A DNA stretch of 64,000 nucleotides from Plectrocnemia conspersa (taxonomy: Eukaryota > Arthropoda > Insecta > Trichoptera > Polycentropodidae): the NCBI GenBank assembly GCA_009617715.1, contig VTFK01000263.1, positions 372,001 to 436,000 on the forward strand, given 5' to 3'. Shown in pieces: positions 27,501 through 42,180 of this stretch (position 1 is its first letter; every line of letters starts with the position of its first letter). The notes below the pieces were generated by a model that ran no database searches, was not told where the DNA came from, and saw only the letters and a list, made by a program, of their open reading frames with translations. The position numbers and the translations under genes were made by a program.

Positions 27501-30091
27501 ATAAAAACGCTATCAAAAATCTGTTGATACATGACATAAATATGTTAATTTAAATTTATATAAAAAAATAATCACCTAAACGATAACCGTTAAGCAGCAA
27601 CTACCGAGTTCATTGAAGTTAATATTAGAATAGTTTCCACCCTAATTTGGACCTTTACGAATGTACGACGCAACTTGCACCGTGCAATAACCTAACCCTA
27701 ATAAATTTAATTAGCCTCATACATAATCCGTAAGTACTGTAATAGTATGTATAGGGCGTGAATTTAGATCTCGGATTCTCGGACCTAATCTACAATTGAA
27801 TACGTCGACGTTATCGTCGAATGTATAAATTGAAAACTTAATTTGCCAACGATACTAATTAGAATAGTAAATTAGACAGAAACAGGTTGTGTTGCTGCTT
27901 TAATTTAATTAAAATCTTATTATGTATTCGACACAGGAACACATTAACTATTTTGCACAGGGCTTTAAAAAAAGTTTAATATGTTAGATAAGAAACGCCT
28001 TGATGATAATGATAATGATGATGAGCGTACTCAGTGGATCAATTTTTAACTCCCTCCTCTAATTTAACTGAACGTTAACGTAGATCAATTACAGTTTGTC
28101 ACTATATATACAACCATTATATATGCTTTAAAGCGTGATATGTAGTATGTATATAGACAGATAAGAAGATCGACACGATTTGAATTTAAAACGACTGTAT
28201 AATTTATCTTGGGACTTCTAGACTTGTCACTGATTGATATCCTTTGCTTTTGCACAGTAAATCTTGCAATACTTCAGTGACGATTTATAAATAAGAAAAA
28301 TAAATTTAATAAAATAAAATTAATTGAGGAGTAATAAAAAGTATTAAGCATTATCATATACTAGGCTTTACATTAAGCAAAAACGTGATGTAATTTTGTT
28401 AATGCTAAATTGCAAACAAAAGTCTCGGATGGAACCTGAGTCTATAATATGTAAATACGGCAATATTTATATTAATTCTCGATGGTGTAGACTTTGCTTA
28501 ATTAAAATTAGGCTACGTGAGTAGCTTTACGAATTAAATTACAGTAATAGTATTAAAATGAGCCTTTTATTAAATAAATACATATAAAATAGACTTATTT
28601 TATGATTTCTGCTTATCTTTTATGCAAATATATTAGGTAGTAAAACTGCTGTTGAAAAAATCCTAATAAAATTTACTTAAACTAAAGATATGAATTTTCA
28701 TTCAACTTTTGCTTTAAAAATAACATTTTTGATCGTGTTTTTTTAATTAATAGATACTTAAAGAACTTGAAGCTCTATTTTCTGTAGAATTTAATAATTA
28801 TAAAAATTTAATTTATAGTAAAATTTGTACAACGAATTTGAAATATAAAAAAAAGGATCGATCTTATCATTGTGGCAAAATATTGTTTCACAGTGTTAAT
28901 AACCTTCTATATATAACGTGTAATTCACATGGTTAAAATATTATTTAAACATTCTTTATTAGTAAAAAATGCAAGTTTATCATTATATATATTTTTATTG
29001 AGTTAAGGCAAGAATAGAGATATAACATTATTAATATGTTTTCCCTTCACAATATCTATCCAGAACTGAGCCACATTAATTTCTCTTCCATTCCAAACGA
29101 CACTTCCGGACTCCCGGATTCGTTTCCTACAAATTTCGACTATTGTCCGTCGGACAAAAATATATTATCCGCTGCTATCGGTCCAACAGGCCGTTAACCC
29201 GTCGACGTGTGACACACGATGCCTTTTTTTGATAAATCTATCGATTTTTTAGTGAACCCCGACCTAACAATCACTGGTTTGACAAAAAAATATCTTCACG
29301 AACCATTGAGGCCATCAATCAAACAAAATTTTGGTCAAGTTTCTCTCAGTGTCGCCAGTGGGCGACTCTCATACGAACACCTACATAGAAAATAATTCCG
29401 AAATACACGATATAAGCTCATATGTATAGAACGTTTTTATTATTTAATGTAATTTATTTATTTATACCGATTCGGTTGACTGTAATAGTTCGGAAGATTT
29501 ACTGTTTTACTATTGTAAATAAATCGTAAAAAATATACTCATTGTTGAGTTGTTCGATCTATGTTGTAATAAGCATCTAGCGCAAATTTATATTTGACCT
29601 AACATAGTTTCTGAAAATAGTATTGCTAACTATTGTCGTTTAAATTTAACCGTAATTAATGTAATATAATAAACCTAACTATGTATCTATAGTCAATTTT
29701 GTAATATATTTTAAACATATATTAAATTACGAATCTACCGTTGTCCGATGTAATTTAAATTTTTGCATTATTTTACCTTTAGAACCTTTATCAAAACATA
29801 TGGTAATTAATATTACACAATTTTGCTTATAGATGTAATAAATTATGACAATATTTTAAAATAAATAACCTATATAAGAAATGTTTATTATTGAATATTA
29901 TATTAATAAGCAAATGTTAATACAAAAAAACAAAATGATTGATTACAAAAAAATTTTCCGTAAGTGGAATCATATGTAAAGATATTCAGGTCCATTGTAA
30001 AGTCTTTAAAAGCTCTTGATTATTTGCTGTCTAATTTCTTGAGTCTTTAATCTAAGCTGCGTTCATTACTGCTAAAGAGCATAAATGATTA

Positions 30092-31152
30092 TGCCTGAAC
30101 TACACTCTCTGGAAGTTGGCCAAGGTTGGCCAAGGACGGAGAATATAGTGGGTTACTTCGGTCGAGTTTTGTTGTGACCGCTATAAAATCTCTCGGAAGT
30201 TGTCCGAGGCTACCGAGAACGGGAGGTAAAGTGGGGGTAATTCAGTCGACTTGGCCAGCCTCTAGCACTTCCGAACATTGTCGGCAAACGGACCGAAGTA
30301 AAAGTAACCGAAGTCGGAGCTGCTCTTTCAAGCGCGAGCGGTGAGATGATTCCCCTTTGGCTCTCTCGCGTGTTAAGTGACGAGAGTGAGAGAGATAATG
30401 ATATGGTTTTTAGCAAACTGAGATAGAACGAGTAGTTCGGTTTAATTTCAGTTTTTCATGACGAGCGCTGCATCGTGGTCACGTGGTCAAATTATAATAC
30501 CACATGCTTATCGGGGATTTCAACAGACTCTTACTGACATCTTTGAATATTTTGGGGCACCAAAAGGGATTAATTATATTTTTGATAGTATATTCTTCTA
30601 ACAGATATATATTTTTATATTTTTATTATATTTTTTTCATATTAAATTAAATAATTAGTGATACTTGATTTTGTTAAAAAAAATCGTTTCGAATATCCTT
30701 ATGTATTTTCCTAGATCGGTTTATATAAATGTTACACCATAACGAATTCTTATTTAGAATCGATGGCGACAAATTCTAGGATAGTCACAGATGTGGTGTT
30801 CTTATTCTGAAGTTTTTTTTATGCCTTATGGCATTTTGAAAGAGCCGACAAAGATTTTGCGTAAATTGAATATTTACGACCGAAAAGTTTTCATTGATAT
30901 TGTATTAGTGAGTGCTCAAACAAACTTTTATAATTATCAGTAGCGTAATTTTAATAATATGACAATTTAAAAATTGCGATTATTTGGCACATTTTTCGAT
31001 CGCGCGTAAATATGCCGGCTGTACGTGTCAGCAGCCACCGTGCGGACGTCATTCACGGTCGCCGTCCGGACGGCATATGAAATTTGTGGCAGTGTGGCCG
31101 CTACTCGGAAGTCGGCGACCTCGGCCGATTTTAGTTGAACGTAGTGCAGGCA
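30092..31152 (+). mobile_element. PIF/Harbinger-like element, copy B (1061 bp), inverted relative to copy A
   Basis: The ends are TGCCTGAACTACACTCTCTG on the left and, read inward on the right, TGCCTGCACTACGTTCAACT. The right inverted repeat is shorter than in copy A because of a local change. TTA target duplications sit at 30089-30091 and 31153-31155. Internal sequence aligns through most of its length with the reverse complement of 11260-12220, including the GC-rich block GCCGTCCGGACGGC near the right end and the shared small ORF. About 240 bp near 30220-30455, with a GAGAGTGAGAGAG tract, is absent from copy A. No transposase is recognised. Confidence 0.85.
30458..30601 (+). pseudogene. Small ORF inside Harbinger-like copy B
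   Basis: A 47-codon ORF starting MTSAASWSRG and ending INYIFDSIFF, the counterpart of 11792-11935. A splice-acceptor-like TTTAATTTCAG lies just before the start (30441-30451), so this could be the last exon of an ancestral element gene. The family is not recognised. Confidence 0.4.
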
Positions 31153-33504
31153 TTACAGTATCGTTCTCTGTCCTACTCGATGTAGTTAGTAAGTACACTA
31201 AGAAAATTATCTGCTTAGCAAAATAAATAAGCTTAGATCTGATTGCGAACGCTTCCTAACTTTTTTAACTCTTTCTGAAGAACCGACTTTTATAAAATAA
31301 CAAATATAGCTCTATTTGTAGTAAATCTAGAGCAACGTCAATATTTCTGAGATACCATATTTAAATATGAATCGCTGGTATTTAAATATAGGAAACTACA
31401 AATATGTATTAATATATTAGTTTGTATGTTACAATACGATTGCAAATGATACAGTGCTTTATTCAAATATTGTGTTTCACGCTGTTTTCAATTAGTTAAA
31501 GTTCACACGAGAGTTTGCTCAAATATGTGACGTTCTATTATGAAAACAGTGGAAATGCACACTATGAGTTAGGTAAACGTTCTATAATAATATTATAAAT
31601 TTATATTCACAAACATGTATGTGATAAATTAAATTACTTATTTCTGTGCTCTGTAGATAAAAGCAATAGCTTAGATTTATGATACAATAAATTTACTTAA
31701 TATACAAATAAATATGACATATTATTATTAAATGGGATGAAATAAAATTTACATAAATTTATAAAAACAATTTATTTTTGTAGATATTCAGGAAATCACA
31801 ATACACGAGCGTGATCCGGAGCAAAAAACTGGAGCACTGTAATGTCCTTTAGTAACATATTGTAAGTATTGTTTTATTACTTGCACATTTTCACAAGAAC
31901 CCAATGAGTCATATAAGTGTTTCTAAAATCATTATAAAGTAAATTTAAAATATACAATTTTTTAAATAAATTTAATCTATGAGGAATACTTACTGTAAAC
32001 ATATGTGTGTAAAAATGCACGTTACTATAATTCAACATTCCTTTTAAATCTTATTATTAATACCTAACATTAACTTACATGAAATTTTATTACTTCAACA
32101 CTTCTAGTAGGTGCTTTATTTTATTATGATTATTACACATTCCTAAGTCGTAATCTATAACACACGCTTAATATTGGGAGAGTGGCCCGCCGAGAGAAAA
32201 TTAGAAATGGATTATACACTTTTGCCGCGATCTTATCGTCTCTTCCGATGTGATGTTCAACGAATCGAAGGAATATATCTTTAGTACCAAGTGTGGGTGA
32301 GTCGTGAAGTCTTGGATGTTGATATTTATGGTTTCATGACTAGAAGCGGATAATATCTGGCCCCGCGTTAACTTTTGTAGTCTGAGGTGTGCTCGTGATC
32401 GAAGACAACAATGGTTCAGATGAATCCTATGATAAAGGTGAGCTATATAAATATGGCACTTAACTCACGTGCAAGAGTGTTTTTGATGTTGGAATTAATA
32501 TGTGATAATTTATTTCACACTCCAGGCGCGTGTTTCGACAGATAATTAAATTATGACGGTTTCATGCATCTATTATTTGTGCTGTAAACACAAATTTAGT
32601 GTAATGTAAACTTGAAAAAATTGTCCTAGATAAGGTAGTTGTAGTTTAAGATTATTCATCTATGTAAAACATGAATCGGGAAATGTTTCAATTACAATAT
32701 AAAATTATTTTTTTCATTCATAATGTCGATAAGAGTAAAAATCTTTTAACCTTTTTTATAACTTCATCGTCACACGTGATTGTGCAAAAGAGGTTGTAAG
32801 AGAATACCCTTTTCTGATCACTAATTCAGGTCTGTCCTTTTGAAGGGTTGTATTAAATTTTGTCGATCGTTCACAGTAAAATTTAACTGTATATGTTGAA
32901 ATAAATTTTAGAATCTGATTATACACGATACCTTTTATGTCTTATTGAACACAAAACATTGCCTTTTTAATAGGTTTTCGATTTTAAAGCTATTTGTAAT
33001 TGTGCATGCGGGTCCAATATTTTTTCGTGTACCTACAATGGTTGTATTTTTGTTTTTTATGATACCATATTTTTTAGATACCATATCCTAAATTGCTACG
33101 CAATTTTGATTATGTCATCGTTAGTCTTTTAATACTCAGATAGATATTTTTAAGAACACTACTATTTCTACTACACACAAATAAAAATATTTGTTGAAGC
33201 ATTAATAAATTATTTCAATAAACTTTTCTCTCACTCACTCACAGTTTTTTGAAGAGGTAGTATTGTGAAATATGTATTTTAATTTCCAAGAAATGATCCT
33301 TTATATAGCAACACATAATAAACAGCATATAACTATAAACCTATTCAGTAAAATATTGGTTCGGAGAACTATCTACTGAATATTATTTTAGGGAATTGTT
33401 TTATATTATAATATAGCATATTAAAAATATGATGAAAATTTGTCTATATTAATTAAATTAACATAACTTATAAGATTGTTAATTGAATTTCTAATTATTT
33501 ATAG

Positions 33505-33583
33505 ATAATAATCGTGGGCGTATGAGCTTAATCGATTTTGTGCAAACCGAGCTCTCTGCTGCAACAATAGCAGTGTTTTCCCA
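33505..33583 (+). CDS. Weak internal-exon candidate
   Basis: The segment lies between an acceptor-like TTATTTATAG ending at 33504 and a consensus donor, CCA then GTAAGT, at 33584. One frame stays open throughout and reads NNRGRMSLIDFVQTELSAAT then IAVFS. The residue mix is not AT-biased and the donor is strong, but the segment is only 79 nt, no partner exon was found in compatible phase, and I recognise no domain. A resemblance to the start of glutaredoxins (a FV..-VVFS segment) is too weak to use. Confidence 0.2.
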
Positions 33584-36161
33584 GTAAGTGACCCATTTAG
33601 ATAAAAGTTATCACTGAGCTCAGAGGCAACCAACCAACGGTTTCGGCGCCGAAACTTTGCTCATGTGTGTATAAATTTTCTCATGAAGAAGTGTTTCAAA
33701 GTTAATATATTCGTATAGTAGTTTCCAGGTCAGTATGTAAAGCGATATGAGAGGATCAACAGAGCTACGTTTCGTTGTTTATTTTGCTCGCGAGAACGTT
33801 TCCACTTGATAAGTGGTTTTAACAGAATATTTTGATTGTGAAGCTGAATAGAAATGTTCCAGATAAAGCATGTATAATACAACCATTTATGTCTTACTCA
33901 TTATTTATAAGTATACGATTAATATATAATAGTATAAATACATATATTCGTTGAAGCAGTTAATTAGTATATTTTTTGTTGTTGATAAACAGGTTATATT
34001 TGGGTATTTGAATATCAAAGATTACGATCATAGTACATGTGTAATTTATAATAAATAAGCGGCTTATTAATTCTGATTATAAAATGTCAAAACTGATTGA
34101 CATCAGAGCAATCGTTGTGTATATTATAACATTTATTATCAACTACAATTTTTTTGTATTGATTTGATTGTGAAATATTATTTAAGAAAAATAAATTACG
34201 TCTACAATTATTTGTTTTACAATATATGTATATATATTTTTAAATATAAATTTATCCAGCAACTTTTCTCATCATACGCCTTAGGTGTCATTCCACGTCA
34301 TTGGATCCTTTCCTATAGGATCTCGATTTTTCAAAACTTTCGGCTTTCATTTCAAAATTACACATACACGTCACATCTTTTTCACTTTTCCATATCCCGT
34401 GAGGAAATATAACATATGCGAATTTTTTCCGCGAGCGCCCCGATTCCCTTAGGAGATTTATTCGATATTTTTTGCCTCCTCAGATAAAATGTGTACACAA
34501 GAAAGCGCCGATTTGCATCGAGAGTCTTGGGATCGAACTCAATTTGGCCCGGTCTTTATTCGATCCTTTTTTTTAAAAAAAAATACAAGAATAGAAGCCC
34601 AAAAGGATCACAGGTAATATAGTATTGTTTCATATCTACAAAGGTTTTAACTGAGCTTAATTTAATAATGGCAAAATTGGTTACGCAACAGCGCTGTTTT
34701 TTACCGATAAAATACATACGTGAAGATTATGTATTATAATATGAATTAATTAACGTTCCTATAAAAATAAATATTAATACCAACGTTAGTTTAATAGTAT
34801 TTTTTCTAACACTAAAATAAACTTTAATAATGTTACAAATCAAAGAAGAGTATTAAAGTCTCCATTTTTGGATCAACGCGCTTAAGGAAGAAATAAATCG
34901 CGATGATTTTATGCGAAAAGTTTAATGTATTTGCTCAAATTTAATATGTTAATTTATTGGTATTTAACACAGTTTGGTGAAAGTGTGTTATAAAAAAAAA
35001 TATTTAAAAAAAATCATCTCGTGAATTACATCGTTACAATTTAGAGTCTCTTGCTCGTGTTCTAGATTTTTATTTATAGGGATATTGTAATTAAGATGAG
35101 CAATATAATAGGGAAAGTTTTTATTTACCACAAAAAAAATGAACCACTGAATGAACCACTCACATTGTTATTGATTATGTATATATAATAAAATTAGCTT
35201 ATATTTAACTTTATTTTTACAATAACTTAGTTATGCTATTCAAGGAATTATTAATTGACAAAAAATGGCACTAAGGAATAATTAAAAAATGTTTGCTATT
35301 TCATCAGTTTGTTTTTATTTTTTTAAAAAAGCATATATAAAATAATTAAGCACTGCACAGTTTAATCAGTCACGCCTTTATTGTAGTGATATGATATTTA
35401 TTAAAATATATATTACATTTAAGTAATCTTTGCTGTGATTGTTTTCAGCTGAGTCAATGTTGTGCCTTTATATTTAAATTTAAACGAAAACCTAATTTTA
35501 TGAAGATGTAAATAAAGCCCATCAAAGCATCGTGATGAAAAAGCTTAAGGGAATTTTCGAAGAAGGATTTTCTAATACCTTGTTGTCTTTGTTCAACGTT
35601 TACTGTTTGAAAATTTTTTAATTACAACAATTGTATCATTATTATTTTTTTATTTACATAGAATTAGTTTTTGTGAATATATGTATATGTATAATTTATA
35701 ATAATATATGAAAAAATTTATCAAGAATTTATGCATAGTATATAGTTTTATAAAATTTGATTTAAAACTCACAGTTAACGAAATGTGAATACTTTTTTCT
35801 CAACTGAGCAAAATTTAATATAATTTGATCCCATCAAATAAATTTATACAAATAATTATTTTATTATTTTATATTTCAAGAATAATATTGTTGTTTTAAA
35901 TAAACAGAGTCGTTAAAGAACGTTTTCTATTCAATATATTTTTGTATATAAAAATAATACGCAATAATGAAAAAGTAACTTCCTTAATCGTATTTATTTC
36001 AGTAAAGTGTACGTCGCGTAATTTTTATTTTATTAATCTATGATAATAGTCGTTTAAGAGAGATTTAAAAAAAGCAATTTCCTGCTTTGACTCGTGCCCG
36101 TAAAAATAACAAAAAAATAGCGCCAATACCTAAGTACTATAATGTATTATAATATTTTTAG

Positions 36162-36433
36162 CCTCTGGACTTTTTAAGTGCTACCACTTGCCTATAAGTG
36201 GAACAGATAATGAGCGTCATAAATTATTTCTAACACCAAAACGAGACATATGGTGCAACTACTTCATAAAATATTCAATGGAAAGGATTCAACGGGATGC
36301 ACTAATTGTTGGAGCATTTTCATTTTTATTAATGTATGAGATATATATTTCATACATTCATTTTAAGGGTATTTATAAACCAAAAACTCGACCGCATAAT
36401 TATCATTTGCCAACACAATTTAATGAAAGGTGA
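36162..36433 (+). CDS. Weak terminal-exon candidate
   Basis: The frame is open from an acceptor-like ATATTTTTAG ending at 36161 to TGA at 36431-36433, about 90 codons. It starts SGLFKCYHLPISGTDNERHK, has a hydrophobic stretch (ALIVGAFSFLLMYEIYISYI) that could be one membrane segment, and ends in a basic tail (KTRPHNYHLP). No AATAAA follows closely and no upstream exon in phase was found. I do not recognise the product. The length is near the chance limit for this composition. Confidence 0.22.
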
Positions 36434-38188
36434 CAACGAAGTTTTTTGTTGTTGATATTATTCTTCAAGTGTAAAAGGAAATGTACCAGAGATTAGGGAA
36501 AGAATTAAATGAAATTACAAACCGCGCCTCCACGCAGTTAATATCTTTCGAAAACAACAATGGATCTTCATTACATTGAGCGACTTTCGTTGTCCGAGAG
36601 CCATAAATCACGGTCGTAATTATGGGACCCCATTGCGATTCCATCTGAAAATTTCTAAACTCTTTTATGTTCGCCTCAAAAGACAATCCATTATATTATT
36701 CCTTTGCTTTTAACGCTCCGATTAATGTTAAGCAGTCTTTTGTAAACTTTGATCGTTTTGGCACTGCCAAATTTTAGCATTAATTTTCCATAATGAATTT
36801 ATATGTGTGTATACTGTTTGAGATTATTATTCTTAATCCGAAAAGTTGCAAAATTGATTTAATTACTATTTATTTTACAGAAAAGGGTAATAATAAAAAA
36901 TTAGTTAGTAATTATATTATCTTAAATGTAATGTTTTTTTAATTAAAAACTCAGTTATATTTTTATCAGATGTTTTTTTATTTTAACACATAACGATAAA
37001 AAGCTATGAATGAAATAAAATGGCTTCGTGAAAATCTAATATAATCAGATTTTCCGTCGTCAATCTGTCACCAATCGCTAAAATAGAACATTCCAGACAA
37101 AATTCTTTAGTATACCAGAGAATTTTGTAAATTAACTCCCGTTCAACATAGAATGAAAAAATAACTTTTAGACTGAAGGATTTTATTTCGTGTACCTTCA
37201 TGTAAATGTATTGCAAAATAAGTTAACAATTTACAAATATTATAATTATAGCTTACACCTCAAAAAGAAAAACTATTTTTAATTACCAGCACGATAGACC
37301 GTGACTATTATCTGAAATACCTAGATTCAAATACTATATTTACCTTAGAGTTATTAAAATTCTATCGTTTTTGCGAGGTCAGAATTACTGATAATTACGA
37401 TGGATCAGTACAACTTATATTTTTCTATATTTTTCTCATCTCATCGAATTATATCGTGCTAAGGTTCTAAGAATTCTCTAAAAACTTCAGGTAAAAGTTA
37501 ATATCATATATGTATGTATATATAAAAAATTGGCAGTAGTAACCAAATTGTGTCACAACTAATACAAAGGTGAATAAAAATTTATTTTGGTTGTCAGTTA
37601 AAAAATTGCAGGAATTATTAAATACATAACATACTTAAATCTGACAGCATAAAATTAAGTAATGTAGCAGATTTTTTTAAGAGCTCAATGCTCGTTTACA
37701 GACGATAAAAGCTGATTCATTAAAACATAACAGCATGCATGATTTGATAAAAAGAATACAGTTAAACAGGCACTGAAAAATAGTAAATATTTTAGACCAA
37801 GTATGTTATAGTCAATGTTAACAAAATATTTAACTTTAAAATTTGGTGTACATTTAACTCAAGTTGTTTCAGTTTCTTTTATAAAAAGATCTAATATCCT
37901 TCGAATAGTATTTAGTAAGAATTCATATTAAAAAATAAAAATAAAATTTATTATCGTCGCTATATCACAATGAGAGCTTACTAACCGTTTATATTTATTA
38001 ACTAACTATATGCTTATAATATCGCTGACTCAATCATTAATTCTTAAAACTTTATTAATAATTCTTTACCTTTTTTTAATGTTATATTTTAATTGTAATT
38101 ATCAATTTTTTTTACTAATAAAAATAAAATTAATATTTCAATTTTTATATATATTTAATAAAATAATTTATTTTGCTCACTTGATTGG

Positions 38189-38356
38189 TCAACACAATAA
38201 CGAAATTGTCTATGGAAATATAAATTAATAAAACATTTATGTGATATATTTTTTTTTTAATTTGCCAACGCAATAACGAAACTAGTTACATAAATTAATA
38301 CAGTCCAATAAGGTTGGTTTTAATCAAGACATTTGAGTGATATATTTTTTTTAAAT
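38189..38356. repeat. Imperfect tandem duplication, unit about 80-90 bp
   Basis: Two units share CAATAACGAAA, then AAATTAATA, then ACATTTATGTGATATATTTT (ACATTTGAGTGATATATTTT in the second), in the same order, with some insertion between blocks. This is local slippage or duplication. Confidence 0.65.
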
Positions 38357-39394
38357 TGACTTAAAAGTTAATAAATGTCACATAAATGATATTACAGACG
38401 TAATATTTAAAAATATACATTAGATTTTCCATATTCTTGACAGTGTCAAAAAATAAATTATACACATCAGCAACGTCAAATTTCTTCCAGAATAAGTAAT
38501 TTAAAAAGTCAGTTAACACTTATTTATAATATTAAATACCATTTTATATATTCACTATATCACATATTAGTAATGACATTCTTGTTAACAAAGAGCGATC
38601 ACTCTTTACGTTCGCACAAAGCGAAAACTGTTTCCCACGAGTGTTTCCTACCAACTGTTAACCCAGTTTCATAATCGATTCAACACGTATACGACGCACA
38701 TACTCTATACAAAAATATTAAATAAGAACAATAAATAAGATACCCATTATTTTCGGACCGCAACAAGAATTTATATAGCATAACCGGTATTTGTGTACAA
38801 AACGAAAATTTGTCCCGAGTGTCCAGTACGACTCGGGCTTATTTGTTTTGAGCCCTTTTGTTTGTTTAAAACCAGAACCGAACAAGGGCTCAAACATCTT
38901 AGCACCTGTGTGGTCCGGGCTTTTTGGCCTAATTAACCGTGCTTTATGTGTGTTACCAATTATATCAAGGGTTTCCCGTGCCCGAACACTTTGAAGTAAT
39001 TTACTCGGCGTGATAGTAAATATTTTCTCATGCGCATTATTTCGTCTGAGAAATGATCATTACTTGTGCGGGCAAACACTCGAGAGTGTTTGTATAATAA
39101 TGTACACAGTTTGAGAACCACAGAGCGGCAACCGATCGACATAAAATGAAAATTCTGAAGAATAAATTCGCGCATTCAGCATCTTTGCCTTTCCGGATGC
39201 GGTCGACGAATAACGAATTGCGGCTCTACTTTTTCTGATGTTAAAATGCCTCTATCTATATACATCAATAGCACAAATAGAATTATCTATAATTTGGTAA
39301 CAACCGATTATTCTATACATGTTAACTTAACCGATAAAAATTATATATTACGAAATACAGTTTCATAAGAAAGTGCAAAAATACACTATTTAAT

Positions 39395-39560
39395 TTAAGA
39401 TAGACCAGTAAAATAGACCAGTGGTATAATCACTGCCCAATGCCTAGAAGATCTGAGTTCGAATCTTATATAAATTCTTGTGTCTATGATATCGAAATTG
39501 ATAAATATTGAATGATTATTATTTAAATCAATCTTAGATTTTTAAAATTATTTTAAGCCG
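39395..39560 (+). mobile_element. Possible tRNA-derived SINE relic
   Basis: An A-box-like TAGACCAGTGG (about 39412-39422) and a B-box-like GAGTTCGAATC about 35 bases later have tRNA spacing, but the arms do not fold into a full tRNA. The downstream AT-rich sequence is weakly like the other SINE-like copies. It is a relic, not a functional tRNA gene. Confidence 0.35.
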
Positions 39561-42180
39561 TAAATTGCGCCACAATTTTTTTTAGCATCATTTCGCTGGT
39601 ACATTGTCTGCAAAACTTTTTTCAAACAGACCGATTAAATGACTTGTGTTTATAATTTTTCGTATTTAGTTGAACTCATTAGTTTTATTTTATGATTTGT
39701 AGCATATCTCGTTCTTCTCTAATTGACTGCTTTTAACCGAATAACGTTATAATGTAGCAGTTGTTTTTAACTGTTTTTTTGTATATGTATTTAGGAATTT
39801 ATGAATTCATATTTAGAATAAAATCTGTTTTTTTTTTTAATAAGGGCTTTCATTGCTAATTATTCCACTATTAATATATACAATAATAACACGAATAAAT
39901 TTCTATTTTATACGCATGCTAATTCTCTTCAATCAAAATATATTCGTTACATAGAAATGTATTTTAATTTTAATTATTTACATAAAAAATACAAAATACC
40001 TCGTGCGTTTATATTTCCATTATTATTATTTTTTAACTCAATTCTTCGATTACACGGGGTGTAATGCCCCGAAAGCTATCTCATATTATTTACACAACGA
40101 TAAAACGATAAAGAGCAATCTAAAAATATAATTATCTCCTCGTGGATATTATATTTGTGTTTTTATTACATTTGATACATGATCTGTCCAATTTTTGTTT
40201 TTCACAAAGCGAATTTGCTAAGACAAGATGTAAATGCTGGTTTTGTTAAATGAAACAATTTTTTTATTTTCTCTTATTTCATACGTCGTTAAGCATTTTC
40301 CGCAAAAACATAATTAAATTGAACGACTCTCATTTATACGCGTTTTTGAAGCGACGTTCAGTGTTTATTTGTGGTTTACTCTGTACACAAATGTATATAC
40401 AAAATAAGCCAGACGTGGTACATTTTTATTTGCTATAATTTATTAGTTTAAAAAATAACCGTTTAGTGTGATTTATTTTACAATAAAATATAAGTTTTAA
40501 GGTTAATTTAAAAGTTAGTGGTAATTCATTATAGTTCAGATCATTGAGTCACTACTCTAAAATAAATAATAATTGATTTAGGTTATCTTTAAATTCATTA
40601 TTCATTTTATTGAATTTTAGCTGTATATTCTAAGCGGGTTGTGAAGTACAATTTGACTGTACTTTACATCTCGCAATGCCATTCACCGAATACTTCGCGT
40701 TCTGGCGAGATTCTTTTGACGCACCAAGTGCATCCCTATGTAATGGGATGCATTTTAATTATTCTATTTATTACTCACTGATTAATAGCAGTTATAATTT
40801 AATGGTAACGAGTGTTCTATGCCTATTCAAAGCATAAAACCAATAAAAAATACGATGAATTATCAGAATACTTCCACTACATATTTTATTATTAATAAAA
40901 CACTGATTAAATTGTACAATAGTTTTGCATTAACTACTTTTAATTGTACTATTAGTTTTTTCTATAATAATTTTTAAGACACTTAAAAACATCACTTTTA
41001 TCTGTTTTTGTGTAGCTTAGATTATCTGAGAGCAACGACTTCTTCAAAATATCTAAAATAAATAGCTTACACACTTTAATATGTACCTCATACTGTTTGC
41101 TTCATATGTATATACAATATATGTACGTATATACTATTTATTGTTGTTTAAGAAACTTGAATTCTATGGAATACAGTCATATGCTTATGAAAATTTTCAT
41201 TTGAATAAGTAAACTGAAAAGTTCTAAGTACACAAACACACGCAGCCCTATCACGAGCAAAAAATTGTTTGAAAATAAAACCGACGTTATTAAACAATGC
41301 TTAATTAACGTTCTACAGGATTTTTAATGATTGCGAGAACAAAGGACTTAATACTAATAAACACTGAACGATCGTTCTATAATTATAGATTTGTGCTTTC
41401 GATATTCCCATATAAACTACCACACGTCCATTGTTTCTTGTTCCGTCAACCGATACAATAGTTTCGATATCCTTGCTTAATTTATTATTCAACGTGTTTA
41501 TTCATTATCGCCCATATGAAATATTCATTTCTAGCTGAACTTCATAAACTAACATCAGCACCAAAATACACGCATTTTACCAAATATATTATTATTTAAT
41601 AAGCGCCGAATCGTTTTATTATTCATCGTACGTCTAAAACGTGACTGACCCTTAGCAAACCCTTTTCTACGTACGGTGTACGTTATATAAATCAATTTTA
41701 ACAACAACCTTATTTTATTTATCGGCGTGTTTTTCACGCCTGCTGATGAATACTTTATAACACTTTCACAACAAACTTTTTAACGGCTGTGTTTTCAACG
41801 ATGATTTATTTACTTCGTACACTAAATCACAGTTGTAACACTTGTCATAAAATAGTAATAAAATATCTCAGATTTATTATCAAAATATTGATAATATAAA
41901 AAATGTAGTAGCTAATTATAACTTCAGAAAATTATGCTCTTAATAAAAATGTTGGAATAGTTGTGATTGCTGCTACGCAATTAAATATTGTTAATAAAGT
42001 GTGAAATTAAAAAAAAAAAACTGATACTAAGATTTTAATAAGCATTATTTTTTCAGGATTGGTGGCCGAGTGGTGTAATTTTTGAGCTTGTTAGATGGTT
42101 TTTTGATTGTTTATTGCTCAAAAATACATCATTTATATAGTGATATTATGCATGTACAATAAAAATTAAGTCGTCATTAT

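Noticed and set aside
42061..42120. tRNA-Ser/Leu-like GGTGGCCGAGTGG
   Set aside because: No B box at tRNA distance and no foldable arms. It was not called as a tRNA gene.
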